A DNA stretch of 64,000 nt. Source: Mycobacterium celatum (GTDB lineage Bacteria; Actinomycetota; Actinomycetes; Mycobacteriales; Mycobacteriaceae). The notes under the pieces are model-generated. The model did no database searches and was not told where the DNA came from. It saw nothing but the letters and a program-made list of their open reading frames with translations. Position numbers and translations under genes: made by a program. Where the stretch lies: contig NZ_LQOM01000030.1 in the NCBI RefSeq assembly GCF_002101595.1, positions 1 through 64,000 on the forward strand, in the 5' to 3' direction. Of the stretch, positions 28,037-38,135 are shown piece after piece. Numbering within the stretch: the stretch's first letter is position 1; each line of letters opens with the position of its first letter.

Positions 28037-28062
28037 GTCTTCCTCTCCAAGCGAGTGGCCAC
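28033..28062 (-). other. Possible nine-codon leader ORF before the SDR
   Basis: From GTG 28062, inside the dyad element, nine codons (VATRLERKT) run into a TGA that overlaps the SDR start as ATGA. The equivalent GTG in the second copy of the element opens the long OYE frame (VAARQERF). That coincidence makes the GTG in the element a candidate initiation point in both places; whether it is translated here is unproven. Confidence 0.3.
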
Positions 28063-28108
28063 TTATTGCACGCTTCTAGCGAAAAGCCGTGTCATAACTG
28101 GCCAGTCG
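28052..28108 (-). repeat. 57-bp dyad element, copy 1 (upstream of SDR)
   Basis: Matches the reverse complement of 35639-35695 at 52 of 57 positions. Internally it is itself an imperfect dyad: outer half-sites TGGCCACTTAT and ATAACTGGCCA mirror each other, and the inner parts TGCACGCTT and AAGCCGTGTC continue the mirror. Similarity to copy 2 extends past the element into the purine-rich GGAGAGG. The aldA stop codon (28092-28094) lies in it. Both copies have the same orientation relative to the gene downstream, which points to shared regulation. Confidence 0.8.
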
Positions 28109-29558
28109 CGATGACCTTCGTCTCGAGATACTCCTCGAAGCCGAGCAATCCCATCTCCCGGCCGATGCCGGACTGTTTGTAACCACCGAACGGCGCATCG
28201 GCCGAATACCACACGCCGCCGTTGACGTTGACCGTGCCCACCCGCAACCGCGACGCCACCGCTGCCGCGCGCTCCGGATCGCCAAACACGGTGCCCGACA
28301 AGCCATACGGCGAGTCGTTGGCGATCCGCACCGCGTCGTCGTCGCCGTCGTGGGCGATCACGGTGAGCACCGGTCCGAAGATCTCCTCGCGGGCGACGCG
28401 GGCGTCGTTCCCCAGCCCGGCGATCACCGTCGGCTCGATGAAAAACCCGGAGGGCCTATCCGCCGGTCGGCCGCCGCCACATGCCAACGAACCACCTTCT
28501 GCCACAGCCAGATCCAGGTAGCCCTGGACGCGGTCGCGCTGGCGCTCGGAGATCAGCGGACCGCACACCGTACCCGGGTCGGTCGGGTCGCCCGGCTTGA
28601 TCGACGACATGGTGGCCGCCGCGATGTCGACCGCTTCGTCGTAACGCGAGCGCGGCACCACCAGCCGGGTGGTGATCGCGCAGCCCTGCCCGGCGTGCAT
28701 GCACGCCGAGAACGCTGATACCGACACCGCGCCGTTCAGGTCGGCGTCGTCGAGCACCAGGAATGCCGACTTGCCGCCCAACTCCAAGAAGACCTTCTTG
28801 ATCGTGGCGGCGGCGTCGGCCATCACCGCGCGGCCGGTGGCCGTCGACCCGGTGAACGTAATCATGTCCACCCGAGGGTCTTTGGCCAATAGCGCGCCGA
28901 CGCTGTGGTCGCTGGAGGTGACGATGTTGACCACACCGGGCGGGAAGTCGGTGTGCTCGACGATCAGCTCGCCGAGCACGGCTGCGCACCACGGCGTGTC
29001 CGGTGCCGGTTTCAGCACGACGGTGTTGCCGGCGGCCAGCGCGGGCCCAAGCTTGGCCAGGTTGATCTGATGCGGGAAGTTCCATGGCGTAATAGCGCCG
29101 ACGACGCCGACGGCTTCGCGGGCGAGCGTGCGGCGAGTCGGGATGCCCAGTGGGGCGGCCTCGCCAAGATCCTTGTTCCACGAATAGGTCTCGGCGGTGT
29201 CGGCGCTGAACGCCAGGTCGTCGACCGGTCCTTCCAACTGCGCGCTGGCGGTGAGCATCCGCGGCGCGCCCACTTCCGAAATTGTCAGTTCCCGGAGTTC
29301 TTCAATATGGTCGCGCATCGCGGTGCGCAGCTGCCGCACGCAGCGCACCCGCAACTCGGTGTCGCGTGACCAGTCGGTCTCGTCGAAGGCCCGGCGCGCC
29401 GCCTCGATGGCGCGGCCCATGTCGTCGGCGGTGCCCTCGGCGGCCGTTCCGAGCACCTCTTCGGTGGCCGGGTTGACGGTCGGGAAGGTACCCGCGCTGC
29501 CGGGCACCAGCTTCCCGTCAATGAGCAACGTGCTCACCCCGTCGGCCAGTAACGCCAT
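28092..29558 (-). CDS. aldA: Aldehyde dehydrogenase AldA
   Basis: NAD(P)-dependent aldehyde dehydrogenase of 488 residues that converts aldehydes to acids. Catalytic Glu in LELGGKSAFLVLDD, catalytic Cys in HAGQGCAITTRLVV, cofactor segments ITPWNFPHQINLAKLGPALAAG and TFTGSTATGRAVM. The start ATG 29558 gives the length of the M. tuberculosis protein (Rv0768) and has GGGAGCGGAAG upstream; ATG 29576 is an alternative. First gene of the leftward operon, divergent from a TetR gene, with operator-like TGGACACTTGTCC 24 bases before the start. It would finish oxidation of aldehydes made by the neighbouring alcohol dehydrogenase or P450s. Confidence 0.94.
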   Translation of the reverse strand: MALLADGVSTLLIDGKLVPGSAGTFPTVNPATEEVLGTAAEGTADDMGRAIEAARRAFDETDWSRDTELRVRCVRQLRTAMRDHIEELRELTISEVGAPRMLTASAQLEGPVDDLAFSADTAETYSWNKDLGEAAPLGIPTRRTLAREAVGVVGAITPWNFPHQINLAKLGPALAAGNTVVLKPAPDTPWCAAVLGELIVEHTDFPPGVVNIVTSSDHSVGALLAKDPRVDMITFTGSTATGRAVMADAAATIKKVFLELGGKSAFLVLDDADLNGAVSVSAFSACMHAGQGCAITTRLVVPRSRYDEAVDIAAATMSSIKPGDPTDPGTVCGPLISERQRDRVQGYLDLAVAEGGSLACGGGRPADRPSGFFIEPTVIAGLGNDARVAREEIFGPVLTVIAHDGDDDAVRIANDSPYGLSGTVFGDPERAAAVASRLRVGTVNVNGGVWYSADAPFGGYKQSGIGREMGLLGFEEYLETKVIATGQL

Positions 29559-29581
29559 CTTCCGCTCCCGCCTCATTGCGA

Positions 29582-29596
29582 TGGACACTTGTCCGG
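29582..29596. promoter_or_regulatory. Operator-like site upstream of aldA
   Basis: TGGACACTTGTCCGG is an imperfect palindrome that differs by one base within TGGACACGTGTCC from the perfect site on the neighbouring tetR start. It lies in the aldA leader, so the same repressor could control both divergent genes. Confidence 0.5.
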
Positions 29597-29688
29597 AATA
29601 GTCCAGTTGAACCATAGCCGCCTGGCCGTCGGCGGAGCAAGTGACCCACATTTTTCCTGCGGGCTTGCCTGCCCTCGTCGACTTCCGT

Positions 29689-29708
29689 TAGCCTGGACAC
29701 GTGTCCAG
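29689..29708 (+). promoter_or_regulatory. Leaderless -10 and perfect 16-bp operator at the tetR start
   Basis: TAGCCT at 29689-29694 sits exactly at -12 to -7 relative to GTG 29701, the spacing of a leaderless mycobacterial mRNA. CTGGACACGTGTCCAG (29693-29708) is a perfect 16-bp palindrome centred on the predicted transcription and translation start. Binding there would shut the gene off directly. Confidence 0.65.
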
Positions 29709-30312
29709 TGATGCAGTGGCCGCGATCACGTCTGACGCCGATCGCCACACCGGAGAGGCGCCGCGCAACCGCAGGCAGGAAGAGACTTTCCGCAAGGTGC
29801 TGGCCGCCGGCATCCAGGTCCTGCGGGAGAAGTCGTACGCGGACCTGACCGTGCGCGCGGTGGCCGCCCGCGCCAAGGTGGCGCCGGCGACGGCCTACAC
29901 CTACTTCTCGTCGAAGAACCACCTGATCGCCGAGGTCTATCTGGACCTGGTCCGCCAGGTGCCTTACTTCACCGACGTCAACGACCCGATGCCGCTCCGG
30001 GTCGACAAGGCGCTTCGGCATCTGGCGCTGGTGGTCGCCGACGAACCGGAAGTCGCCGCGGCCTGCACGACGGCGCTGCTCGGCGGGGGCGCCGATGCGG
30101 CGGTTCGCAAGGTCCGCGACCGGATCGGGGCGGAGATCCATCGCCGCGTCACGTCGGCGATCGGCCCGGATGCCGATCCCCGCACCGTAGCCGCACTCGA
30201 GATGACGTTCTTCGGTGCGCTGGTCCAGGCCGGCAGCGGCGCGTTCAGCTACCACCAGATTGCCGACCGGCTGGGCTACGTGGTGGGGCTAATACTGGGA
30301 GAAGGCAAATGA
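29701..30312 (+). CDS. TetR-family regulator of the aldA / cyp123 divergon (Rv0767c-like)
   Basis: A 203-residue TetR protein. DNA-binding head RNRRQEETFRKVLAAGIQVL and helix-turn-helix LTVRAVAARAKVAPATAYTYFSSKNHLI (residues about 49-76). It opens the rightward P450 operon: its last 4 bases overlap cyp123 (ATGA). With matched palindromes on its own start and before aldA, it is the natural local repressor of both operons. Ligand unknown; a hydrophobic alcohol, aldehyde or acid made or used by these enzymes would make sense. Confidence 0.92.
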   Translation: MSSDAVAAITSDADRHTGEAPRNRRQEETFRKVLAAGIQVLREKSYADLTVRAVAARAKVAPATAYTYFSSKNHLIAEVYLDLVRQVPYFTDVNDPMPLRVDKALRHLALVVADEPEVAAACTTALLGGGADAAVRKVRDRIGAEIHRRVTSAIGPDADPRTVAALEMTFFGALVQAGSGAFSYHQIADRLGYVVGLILGEGK

Positions 30313-31511
30313 GTGTAGAGACGCCCGAATTGGTGCTCGACCCTTACGATTACGACTTCCACGAAGATCCCTACCCGTACTACCGGCGGCTGCGTGACGA
30401 GGCTCCGCTGTACCGCAACGACGAGCTGAGCTTCTGGGCCTTGTCGCGCCATCACGATGTGCTGCAGGGCTTCCGCAACAGCACCGCGCTGTCCAATGCG
30501 TATGGGGTATCGCTGGATCCGGTGTCGCGCACCCCCGACGCGCACAAGGTGATGTCGTTTCTCGCGATGGACGACCCGGGGCATCTGCGGCTACGCACGC
30601 TTGTCTCCAAGGGCTTCACGCCGCGGCGGATCCGCGAACTCGAGCCGCGGGTGGTCGAACTGGCGCGCCGGCACCTCGACAACGCGCTGCAATCCGAAAG
30701 TTTCGACTTCATCTCCGAATTCGCCGGCAAGCTGCCAATGGACGTCATTTCCGAGCTGATGGGTGTACCCGAACCCGACCGGGCCCGCATCCGGGAACTG
30801 GCCGACGGCGTCATGCACCGCGAAGACGGGCTGGCGGATGTGCCGCCCACCGCGATCCAGGCGTCGGCCGATTTGATGGTGTATTACGCCGACATGGTCA
30901 GCCAGCGCCGCAAAAAGCCCAGCGACGACCTGACGTCGGCGCTGCTGGAAGCCGAGATCGACGGGGACCGCCTCACCGACGAGGAAATCATGGCGTTCCT
31001 GTTCCTGATGGTGGTCGCCGGCAACGAGACCACTACCAAACTGCTTGCCAACGCGGCATATTGGGGCTTCAAGAATCCCGACCAGTTGGCGACCGTATAC
31101 GCCGACCACTCGAGGATCCCGCTGTGGGTGGAGGAGACGCTGCGCTACGACACGTCGAGCCAGATCCTGGCCCGCTCGGTCGCACAGGAATTCACGCTGT
31201 ATGGCACCACGCTTCCCGAAGGCGATGTGCTGCTGCTGCTTCCGGGCTCGGCCAACCGCGACGATCGGGTGTTCGACGACCCCGACGAGTACCGCATCGG
31301 CCGCGACATCGGCTCGAATCTGGTCAGTTTCGGCAGCGGCGCACACTTCTGCCTGGGCGCGCACCTTGCCCGGATGGAGGCGCGAGTGGCGCTCACCGAA
31401 TTGTTCCAACGGATCCGCGGCTACGAAGTCGACGAGGACAACGCCGTCCGCGTCCACTCCAGCAACGTACGCGGATTCGCCCGCCTGCCGATCACCGTGG
31501 AGACCGTGTAA
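30309..31511 (+). CDS. cyp123: Cytochrome P450 CYP123
   Basis: A 400-residue P450 in the position of Rv0766c. Heme loop FGSGAHFCLGAHLARMEA (Cys near 346), I-helix VVAGNETTTKLLANA, K-helix VEETLRYD, and N-terminal YDYDFHEDPYPYYRRLRDEAPLY. Substrate not established. Directly coupled to the TetR before it and the SDR after it (start codon at the base following the stop), so P450 and SDR are made together, and ferredoxin downstream is the probable electron donor. Confidence 0.93.
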   Translation: MSVETPELVLDPYDYDFHEDPYPYYRRLRDEAPLYRNDELSFWALSRHHDVLQGFRNSTALSNAYGVSLDPVSRTPDAHKVMSFLAMDDPGHLRLRTLVSKGFTPRRIRELEPRVVELARRHLDNALQSESFDFISEFAGKLPMDVISELMGVPEPDRARIRELADGVMHREDGLADVPPTAIQASADLMVYYADMVSQRRKKPSDDLTSALLEAEIDGDRLTDEEIMAFLFLMVVAGNETTTKLLANAAYWGFKNPDQLATVYADHSRIPLWVEETLRYDTSSQILARSVAQEFTLYGTTLPEGDVLLLLPGSANRDDRVFDDPDEYRIGRDIGSNLVSFGSGAHFCLGAHLARMEARVALTELFQRIRGYEVDEDNAVRVHSSNVRGFARLPITVETV

Positions 31512-32326
31512 ATGCCCCGCTTCGAACCACATCCGGCCCGTCGTCCCGCCATCGTCGCCGGCGCGTCGTCGGGCATCGGCGCCGCGACCGCCGTCGAGCT
31601 CGCCGGTCGCGGCTTCCCGGTCGCACTGGGCGCACGCCGTGTCGAGAAATGCCAGGAGTTGGTCGACAAAATCAAAGCCGACGGCGGCGAGGCCGTCGCG
31701 CTGCATCTCGACGTCACCGAACCCGAGTCGGTCAAATCGTTTGTGCACCAAGCGACCAAGCAACTCGGCGACATCGAACTGCTGATCACCGGCGCCGGCG
31801 ACACGTTCTTCGGTCGCCTGCACGAGATCAGCACCGACGTCTTCGAATCGCAAGTGCAGATCCACCTGATCGGCGCTAACCGACTGGCCACCGCGGTGCT
31901 GCCGGGCATGCTGGAACGTCAACGCGGCGACCTGATCTTCGTCGGGTCCGACGTCGCGCTGCGCCAGCGCCCGCACATGGGTGCCTACGGCGCGGCCAAG
32001 GCGGCGCTGACGGCGATGGTCACAAACCTGCAAATGGAACTCGAAGGCACCGGTGTGCGCGCCTCGATCGTGCACCCGGGCCCCACCAAGACCGGGATGG
32101 GCTGGAGCCTGCCGCCGGAGTCCATCGGCCCGATGCTCGAGGACTGGGCCAAATGGGGCCAGGCCCGCCACGACTACTTTCTGCGCGCGTCTGACCTCGC
32201 CCGGGCGATCGCGTTCGTCGCCGAAACCCCGCGCGGCGGGTTCATCACGTCGATGGAGATCCAACCCGAGGCGCCGCTGGCCAACGCGCCCGCCGAACGC
32301 AAGCAACTGAAGTTTCCGGAGGAATC

Positions 32327-32330
<4 letters not shown>
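31512..32330 (+). CDS. Short-chain dehydrogenase/reductase (Rv0765c-like)
   Basis: SDR of 272 residues. Cofactor motif AIVAGASSGIGAATAVELA, active-site YGAAK near residue 158, and a Ser in VGSDVALRQRPHMGAYG. The region PPESIGPMLEDWAKWGQARHDYFLRASDLARAI near the C-terminus makes a larger substrate-binding flap than in minimal SDRs. ATG 31512 immediately follows the cyp123 stop, and its own stop overlaps the cyp51 start (GTGA). It could oxidise an alcohol made by either P450. Confidence 0.92.
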
Positions 32331-33893
<1,563 letters not shown>

Positions 33894-33895
33894 CA

Positions 33896-34441
33896 ATGGC
33901 GTCATTTCCCCGCGCAGAGCTCGACGACTGGGTGCAGCGCTGGCTTGCGGCCAACAAGGGGTGCGAGAAGGCCGGCGACTGGAAGCCGCTGGCCGACTTC
34001 TACGCCCCCGAGGCCACCTACGGCTGGAACATCGGGCCCAAGGAAGACGTGATGTGCGTCGGGATCGACGAGATCCGCGAGATCGCACTCGGCTTGGAGA
34101 TGCAGGGCCTGGAGAACTGGCAGTACCCGTATCAGAAGGTCATCATCGACGACCGGCAAGGCGAGATCGTCGGCTTCTGGAAGCAGGTGGTTGTCGACGG
34201 CGACGGCGGGCGGCAGGAGATCTACGGCATCGGCGGCAGCTGGTTTCGGCTGAACGCCGACAAGCTCATCGAGTGGCAACGCGACTTCTTCGACTTCGGC
34301 CACGTCCAGACGCTGTACATGGATTTGATGAAGGCCGGCAAGCTTTCGGCGGGCATGCAGAAGCGAATCGAGCGCAGCCTGGCCGGTGAGAAGCTGCCGG
34401 GCTACTACCCGCTAGGTAAGGCCCCCGTTCCGTTGTGGTGA
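33896..34441 (+). CDS. NTF2-like / SnoaL-type conserved protein (Rv0762c-like)
   Basis: A 181-residue protein, identical in length to M. tuberculosis Rv0762c. The pattern WVQRWLAANKGCEKAGDWKP, LADFYAPEATYGWNIG and GEIVGFWKQVVVDGDGG followed by IYGIGGSWFRL is that of the cone-shaped NTF2/SnoaL fold, used by isomerases, dehydratases and polyketide cyclases. No catalytic pair can be called with confidence. Two bases separate it from the ferredoxin stop, so it belongs to the P450 operon. Confidence 0.8.
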   Translation: MASFPRAELDDWVQRWLAANKGCEKAGDWKPLADFYAPEATYGWNIGPKEDVMCVGIDEIREIALGLEMQGLENWQYPYQKVIIDDRQGEIVGFWKQVVVDGDGGRQEIYGIGGSWFRLNADKLIEWQRDFFDFGHVQTLYMDLMKAGKLSAGMQKRIERSLAGEKLPGYYPLGKAPVPLW

Positions 34442-34474
34442 CCCACGTCACTACGCTGTCGCACAGGTCCCTAC

Positions 34475-34484
34475 CAACTAGTTG
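34475..34484 (+). promoter_or_regulatory. CAACTAGTTG palindrome before adhB
   Basis: In the 57-base gap before adhB lies the perfect palindrome CAACTAGTTG, containing the AACnnGTT core of the KstR lipid-catabolism operator and one of the two expected flanking bases. This is weak evidence for KstR-type control and could be chance. Confidence 0.25.
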
Positions 34485-34498
34485 AAAGCAGGTTCGCG

Positions 34499-35626
34499 GT
34501 GAAGACAAAGGGCGCGCTGCTCTGGGAGTTCAACCAGCCGTGGTCGGTCGAGGAGATCGAGATCGGTGACCCGCGCAAGGACGAGGTCAAGATCCAAATG
34601 GAAGCGGCCGGGATGTGCCACTCCGACCATCACCTGGTCACCGGCGGTATCCCCATGGCGGGTTTTCCCGTGCTTGGTGGCCACGAGGGTGCGGGCATCG
34701 TCACGGAGGTCGGCCCCGGCGTCGAGGACATCGCGGTGGGCGATCACGTCGTGCTGTCGTTCATCCCGTCCTGCGGCAAATGTCAGACGTGTCAGGCGGG
34801 CATGCGCAACCTCTGTGATCTGGGGGCCGGGCTGCTCAACGGCGCGTCGGTCTCCGACGGCAGCTTCCGCATCCAGGCCCGCGGCCAAAACGTCTACCCG
34901 ATGACCCTGTTGGGCACATTCTCGCCGTACATGGTGGTGCACAAGAGTTCGGTGGTGAAGATCGATCCGTCGGTGCCGTTCGAGGTGGCGGCCCTGGTGG
35001 GTTGCGGCGTCACCACCGGCTACGGCTCGGCCACCCGGACCGCCGACATCCGCCCCGGCGACGACGTGGCCATCGTCGGCATCGGCGGCGTCGGCATGGC
35101 CGCGCTGCAGGGCGCAGTCAGCGCCGGTGCCCGCTACATCTTCGCCATCGACCCGGTGGAGTGGAAGCGCGACCAGGCGTTGAAATTCGGTGCCACACAC
35201 GTCTATCCGGACATCAACTCCGCACTGGCGGGCATCATGGAGGTCACCTACGGCCTGATGGCCAAGAAGGTGATCGTCACCGTCGGCGAACTCCACGGCG
35301 CCGATGTCGAGAACTACATGATCATGACCGCCAAGGGCGGCACCTGCGTGCTGACCGCCATCGGCAGCCTGATCGACAACCAGGTCACGCTGAACCTCGC
35401 GATGCTCACCCTGATGCAGAAGAACCTGCAGGGCACCATCTTCGGCGGCGGCAACCCGCAGTACGACATCCCGCAGCTGCTGGCGATGTACAAGGCGGGC
35501 AAGCTCAACCTCGACGACATGATCACCCGCCAATACAAGCTGGAGCAGATCAACGACGGCTACCAGGACATGCTGGACGGCAAGAACATTCGCGGCGTCA
35601 TCCGCTACACCGACGACGACCGCTGA
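34499..35626 (+). CDS. adhB: NDMA-dependent-type zinc alcohol dehydrogenase AdhB
   Basis: A 375-residue medium-chain zinc dehydrogenase (Rv0761c, same length). Catalytic zinc ligands in GMCHSDHHLV and GGHEGAGIV, structural zinc in CGKCQTCQAGMRNLC, Rossmann motif GIGGVGMAALQGAVSAG. The start KTKGALLWEFNQPWSVEEIEIGDP is typical of the nicotinoprotein-like (NDMA-dependent) subfamily often linked to the redox cofactor mycofactocin. It would oxidise primary alcohols with a tightly held NAD, passing aldehydes to aldA. Separate 57-base leader suggests an own promoter. Confidence 0.93.
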   Translation: MKTKGALLWEFNQPWSVEEIEIGDPRKDEVKIQMEAAGMCHSDHHLVTGGIPMAGFPVLGGHEGAGIVTEVGPGVEDIAVGDHVVLSFIPSCGKCQTCQAGMRNLCDLGAGLLNGASVSDGSFRIQARGQNVYPMTLLGTFSPYMVVHKSSVVKIDPSVPFEVAALVGCGVTTGYGSATRTADIRPGDDVAIVGIGGVGMAALQGAVSAGARYIFAIDPVEWKRDQALKFGATHVYPDINSALAGIMEVTYGLMAKKVIVTVGELHGADVENYMIMTAKGGTCVLTAIGSLIDNQVTLNLAMLTLMQKNLQGTIFGGGNPQYDIPQLLAMYKAGKLNLDDMITRQYKLEQINDGYQDMLDGKNIRGVIRYTDDDR

Positions 35627-35638
35627 TCCTTTTCTCGC

Positions 35639-35695
35639 CGAGTGGCCAGTTATGACACGGCTTTTCGCAGTAAGCGTGCAATAAGTGGCCGCTCG
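35639..35695 (+). repeat. 57-bp dyad element, copy 2 (upstream of OYE gene)
   Basis: Inverted copy of 28052-28108 with 5 mismatches in 57. Half-sites TGGCCAGTTAT and ATAAGTGGCC mirror each other around the central TTTTCGCAGTAAGCG. It starts 12 bases after the adhB stop. The GTG that opens the OYE-family frame (35685) lies inside the right half-site, exactly where copy 1 has the GTG of the short leader ORF. Position and orientation relative to the downstream gene match copy 1. Confidence 0.8.
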
Positions 35696-37694
35696 GCAGG
35701 AGAGGTTCGCACACCTCCTACAACCCGGGTGCATCGGCGCCATGACTGTGCGCAACCGGCTAGTGATGTCGCCGATGGAGACGATGTACGGCACCCCGGA
35801 AGGTCTGCCGTCGCAGCGCACCTGCGACTACTTCGCCGCCCGCGCCCAAGGTGGGGTCGGGCTGATCACGGTGGGCGCCACCGGCATTGACCATCGGCAC
35901 CCCGAAACACCCGGCGGGCTGCATCTCGGCACCGACGCCGCAGTCGACGCACACCGCAGGCTGGTGGAGGCAGTCCATGAGCACGGCGCCAAGATCCAGC
36001 CGCAGATCGTGCACGCCGGACCCGACGGCCTGGGCCCGGAGATGCACGGCGTGACGTCGCTGGGACCGTCGGTGATCCCGTCGTATCTGACCGGGCGGCC
36101 GTCGGCGGAGATCACCACCGAGCAGCTCACCGAGGTGCTCGACTTGTTCAAGGCTGCGGTGCGGCGGGCCGCCGAAGCCGGCTATGACGGCATCGAGCTG
36201 CATGCCGCGCACGGCTACATGCTGCTCGGCTCTTTCCTTGCCCCGCAACGCAACCGGCGCACCGACGACTATCGCGGCGACTCGGTGCGGGGCCGCCTCC
36301 GGATCGTGTTGGAGACGCTGGCCGCGATCCGCGCCGAGATCGGCGACGCGCTGCCGATCACCCTGCGGATTTCCGGATACGAGCGGGTCGCCGGCGGCCG
36401 TCCGATCTACGAGACCGCCCAGGTCGCACCGGAACTGGTTAAGGCCGGAGTGGATGCCTTCCACGTCAGCGGCGGAGTGATCGACCGGCTGGTCACCCAG
36501 ATGGTCAACGGCGCCGACGACGGCGACGCTCTCAACGTGGGCGCTGCGGCCGCGGTCAAAGAAGTGGTCGACGTGCCGGTGATCGCCGTCGGGCGTATCC
36601 ACGATCCGGCCCGGGCGGAAACGATCCTGGCCGAGGGGCGCGCCGATTTCATCGCGATGGGACGCCCGCTGCTCGCCGACGCCGAGCTGCCACGCAAGCT
36701 GTTGACCGGCCAGGCGCACCGGATCCGCAAATGCATCTCCTGCGAAAACTGCATCGACGCAATGGAACAGCGGTTCTCCGTCGACTGCGCGGTCAACCCG
36801 CGCACCGGCAAGGAGCGCGAACTGACCCCATCGCACGCCAAGCGCCCCAAACAGGTGGTGGTGATCGGCGGTGGGCCCGCCGGTCTCGAAGCGGCCCGCG
36901 TCGCAGCCGGCCGCGGGCATCGAGTGACGTTGTTCGAACGCCACGGCCAGTTGGGGGGAGCGCTGCTCTGGGCCGCGGTCCTGCATCCGGAGAACGAGCC
37001 GTTCCTGAGCTACCTGCGCGATGAGATCGCCCGCAGCCACGCGAAAGTCGTGCTGAATCACGCCGTTTCGGCCCAGGATGTCGTGGGCCTGTCGCCGCAG
37101 AGCGTCATCGTGGCAACCGGCGGCAAGGTCGCGGTCCCCGAGATACCCGGCGCCGAACTTCCGCACGTCCGCACCGGACCCGCGCTGCGTGAGCTGTTCG
37201 CGGGACGCAGGCAGCGGCTGATCCGCCCGACACTCATGCGCAAAGCCACCCGCGCCTGGATGCCGATCGGCCGGCGCGTCGCGATCATCGGCGGCGACCT
37301 GGTCGCGCTCGAGCTGGCCGAGTTTCTCGCGGCCCGCGGCCGCTTGGTGGCAATCCTGGAGTCCGGCAAAGCGATTGCCCCCGAAGTGGGCCTCAAGCGC
37401 AGAACCGAGCACATGGATCGTCTCGACCGCCTCGGGGTCACGGTCCACGTCCGGGCGGCCGTCGAACGAATCACCGACGACGCCGTAATTTTCACGCCGG
37501 ACTGCGGGACAACGCGCCACCTGCAGGCCGACACCGTCGTCGTCGCCGGCACCCCGCAACCCGACACCGCGTTGTTCGACGCGTTGGTAACCGCCCTGCC
37601 CGACACCGAAATACACGCAGCCGGCGACTGCACCGGTTTGGGACTGATCCGCAAAGCCACCGAAGACGGCGCCCGCGCCGCCTGCGCCATCTAG
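35685..37694 (+). CDS. Old-yellow-enzyme-type NADH:flavin oxidoreductase / 2,4-dienoyl-CoA reductase
   Basis: A 669-residue three-domain flavoenzyme. Residues 1-340 are an FMN TIM barrel (LLQPGCIGAMTVRNRLVMSPM, YDGIELHAAHGYMLLGSFLAPQRNRRTDDYRG). A [4Fe-4S] motif follows, CISCENCID...VDC (C-x2-C-x2-C-x11-C). Residues about 385-669 bind FAD and NAD(P)H (QVVVIGGGPAGLEAARVAA). The layout is that of FadH/trimethylamine dehydrogenase, suggesting reduction of unsaturated acyl-CoA or enone substrates. The start GTG 35685 keeps the conserved RFAHLLQPG. Not between Rv0761c and Rv0760c in M. tuberculosis as I recall. Confidence 0.9.
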   Translation: MAARQERFAHLLQPGCIGAMTVRNRLVMSPMETMYGTPEGLPSQRTCDYFAARAQGGVGLITVGATGIDHRHPETPGGLHLGTDAAVDAHRRLVEAVHEHGAKIQPQIVHAGPDGLGPEMHGVTSLGPSVIPSYLTGRPSAEITTEQLTEVLDLFKAAVRRAAEAGYDGIELHAAHGYMLLGSFLAPQRNRRTDDYRGDSVRGRLRIVLETLAAIRAEIGDALPITLRISGYERVAGGRPIYETAQVAPELVKAGVDAFHVSGGVIDRLVTQMVNGADDGDALNVGAAAAVKEVVDVPVIAVGRIHDPARAETILAEGRADFIAMGRPLLADAELPRKLLTGQAHRIRKCISCENCIDAMEQRFSVDCAVNPRTGKERELTPSHAKRPKQVVVIGGGPAGLEAARVAAGRGHRVTLFERHGQLGGALLWAAVLHPENEPFLSYLRDEIARSHAKVVLNHAVSAQDVVGLSPQSVIVATGGKVAVPEIPGAELPHVRTGPALRELFAGRRQRLIRPTLMRKATRAWMPIGRRVAIIGGDLVALELAEFLAARGRLVAILESGKAIAPEVGLKRRTEHMDRLDRLGVTVHVRAAVERITDDAVIFTPDCGTTRHLQADTVVVAGTPQPDTALFDALVTALPDTEIHAAGDCTGLGLIRKATEDGARAACAI

Positions 37695-37709
37695 AGATAG
37701 GAGTTGGAG

Positions 37710-38135
37710 ATGTCGCAAGAAACCGTACAGCAATCCCCCGCATTGGCCGCCTCACAAGCGTCGTGGCGGTGCGTGCAGGCCCACGACCGGGAGGGCTGGC
37801 TTGCACTGATGGCCAGCGACGTCGTGATCGAGGACCCGATCGGCAAGGCCGTCACCAACCCCGACGGCACCGGCGTGCGGGGCAAGGACGGCGTCGCGGA
37901 GTTCTACGACACCAACATCGCCGCCAACCGGCTGACCATCACCTGCGAGGAGACCTTTCCGTCCAGCTCCCCCAACGAGATCGCGCACATCCTCGTGCTG
38001 GACAGCAAGTTCGACAATGGCATCACCAGCAGTGTGCGTGGCGTGTTCACCTACCGGGTCAACGACGCCGGCCTGATCACCAACATGCGCGGCTACTGGA
38101 ACCTCGACATGATGACATTCGGCAACGCCGAGTGA
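37710..38135 (+). CDS. Ketosteroid-isomerase-like NTF2-fold protein (Rv0760c-like)
   Basis: A 141-residue NTF2-fold protein. ASWRCVQAHDREGWLALMASDVVIEDPIG and GKDGVAEFYDTNIAAN lie in the first half, GVFTYRVNDAGLITNMRGYW at the end. The family includes delta5-3-ketosteroid isomerases; the M. tuberculosis homologue has been studied as a steroid-binding protein. ATG 37710 has ATAGGAG 6 bases upstream. It follows the OYE gene by 15 bases and its stop overlaps the next SDR (GTGA). Confidence 0.88.
   Translation: MSQETVQQSPALAASQASWRCVQAHDREGWLALMASDVVIEDPIGKAVTNPDGTGVRGKDGVAEFYDTNIAANRLTITCEETFPSSSPNEIAHILVLDSKFDNGITSSVRGVFTYRVNDAGLITNMRGYWNLDMMTFGNAE

Noticed and set aside
35760..37733. Very long antisense open frame (657 codons) opposite the OYE-type gene
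   Set aside because: Codon-position GC bias in high-GC DNA opens such frames; the translation has no domains and the plus-strand frame has clear FMN, iron-sulfur and FAD motifs.
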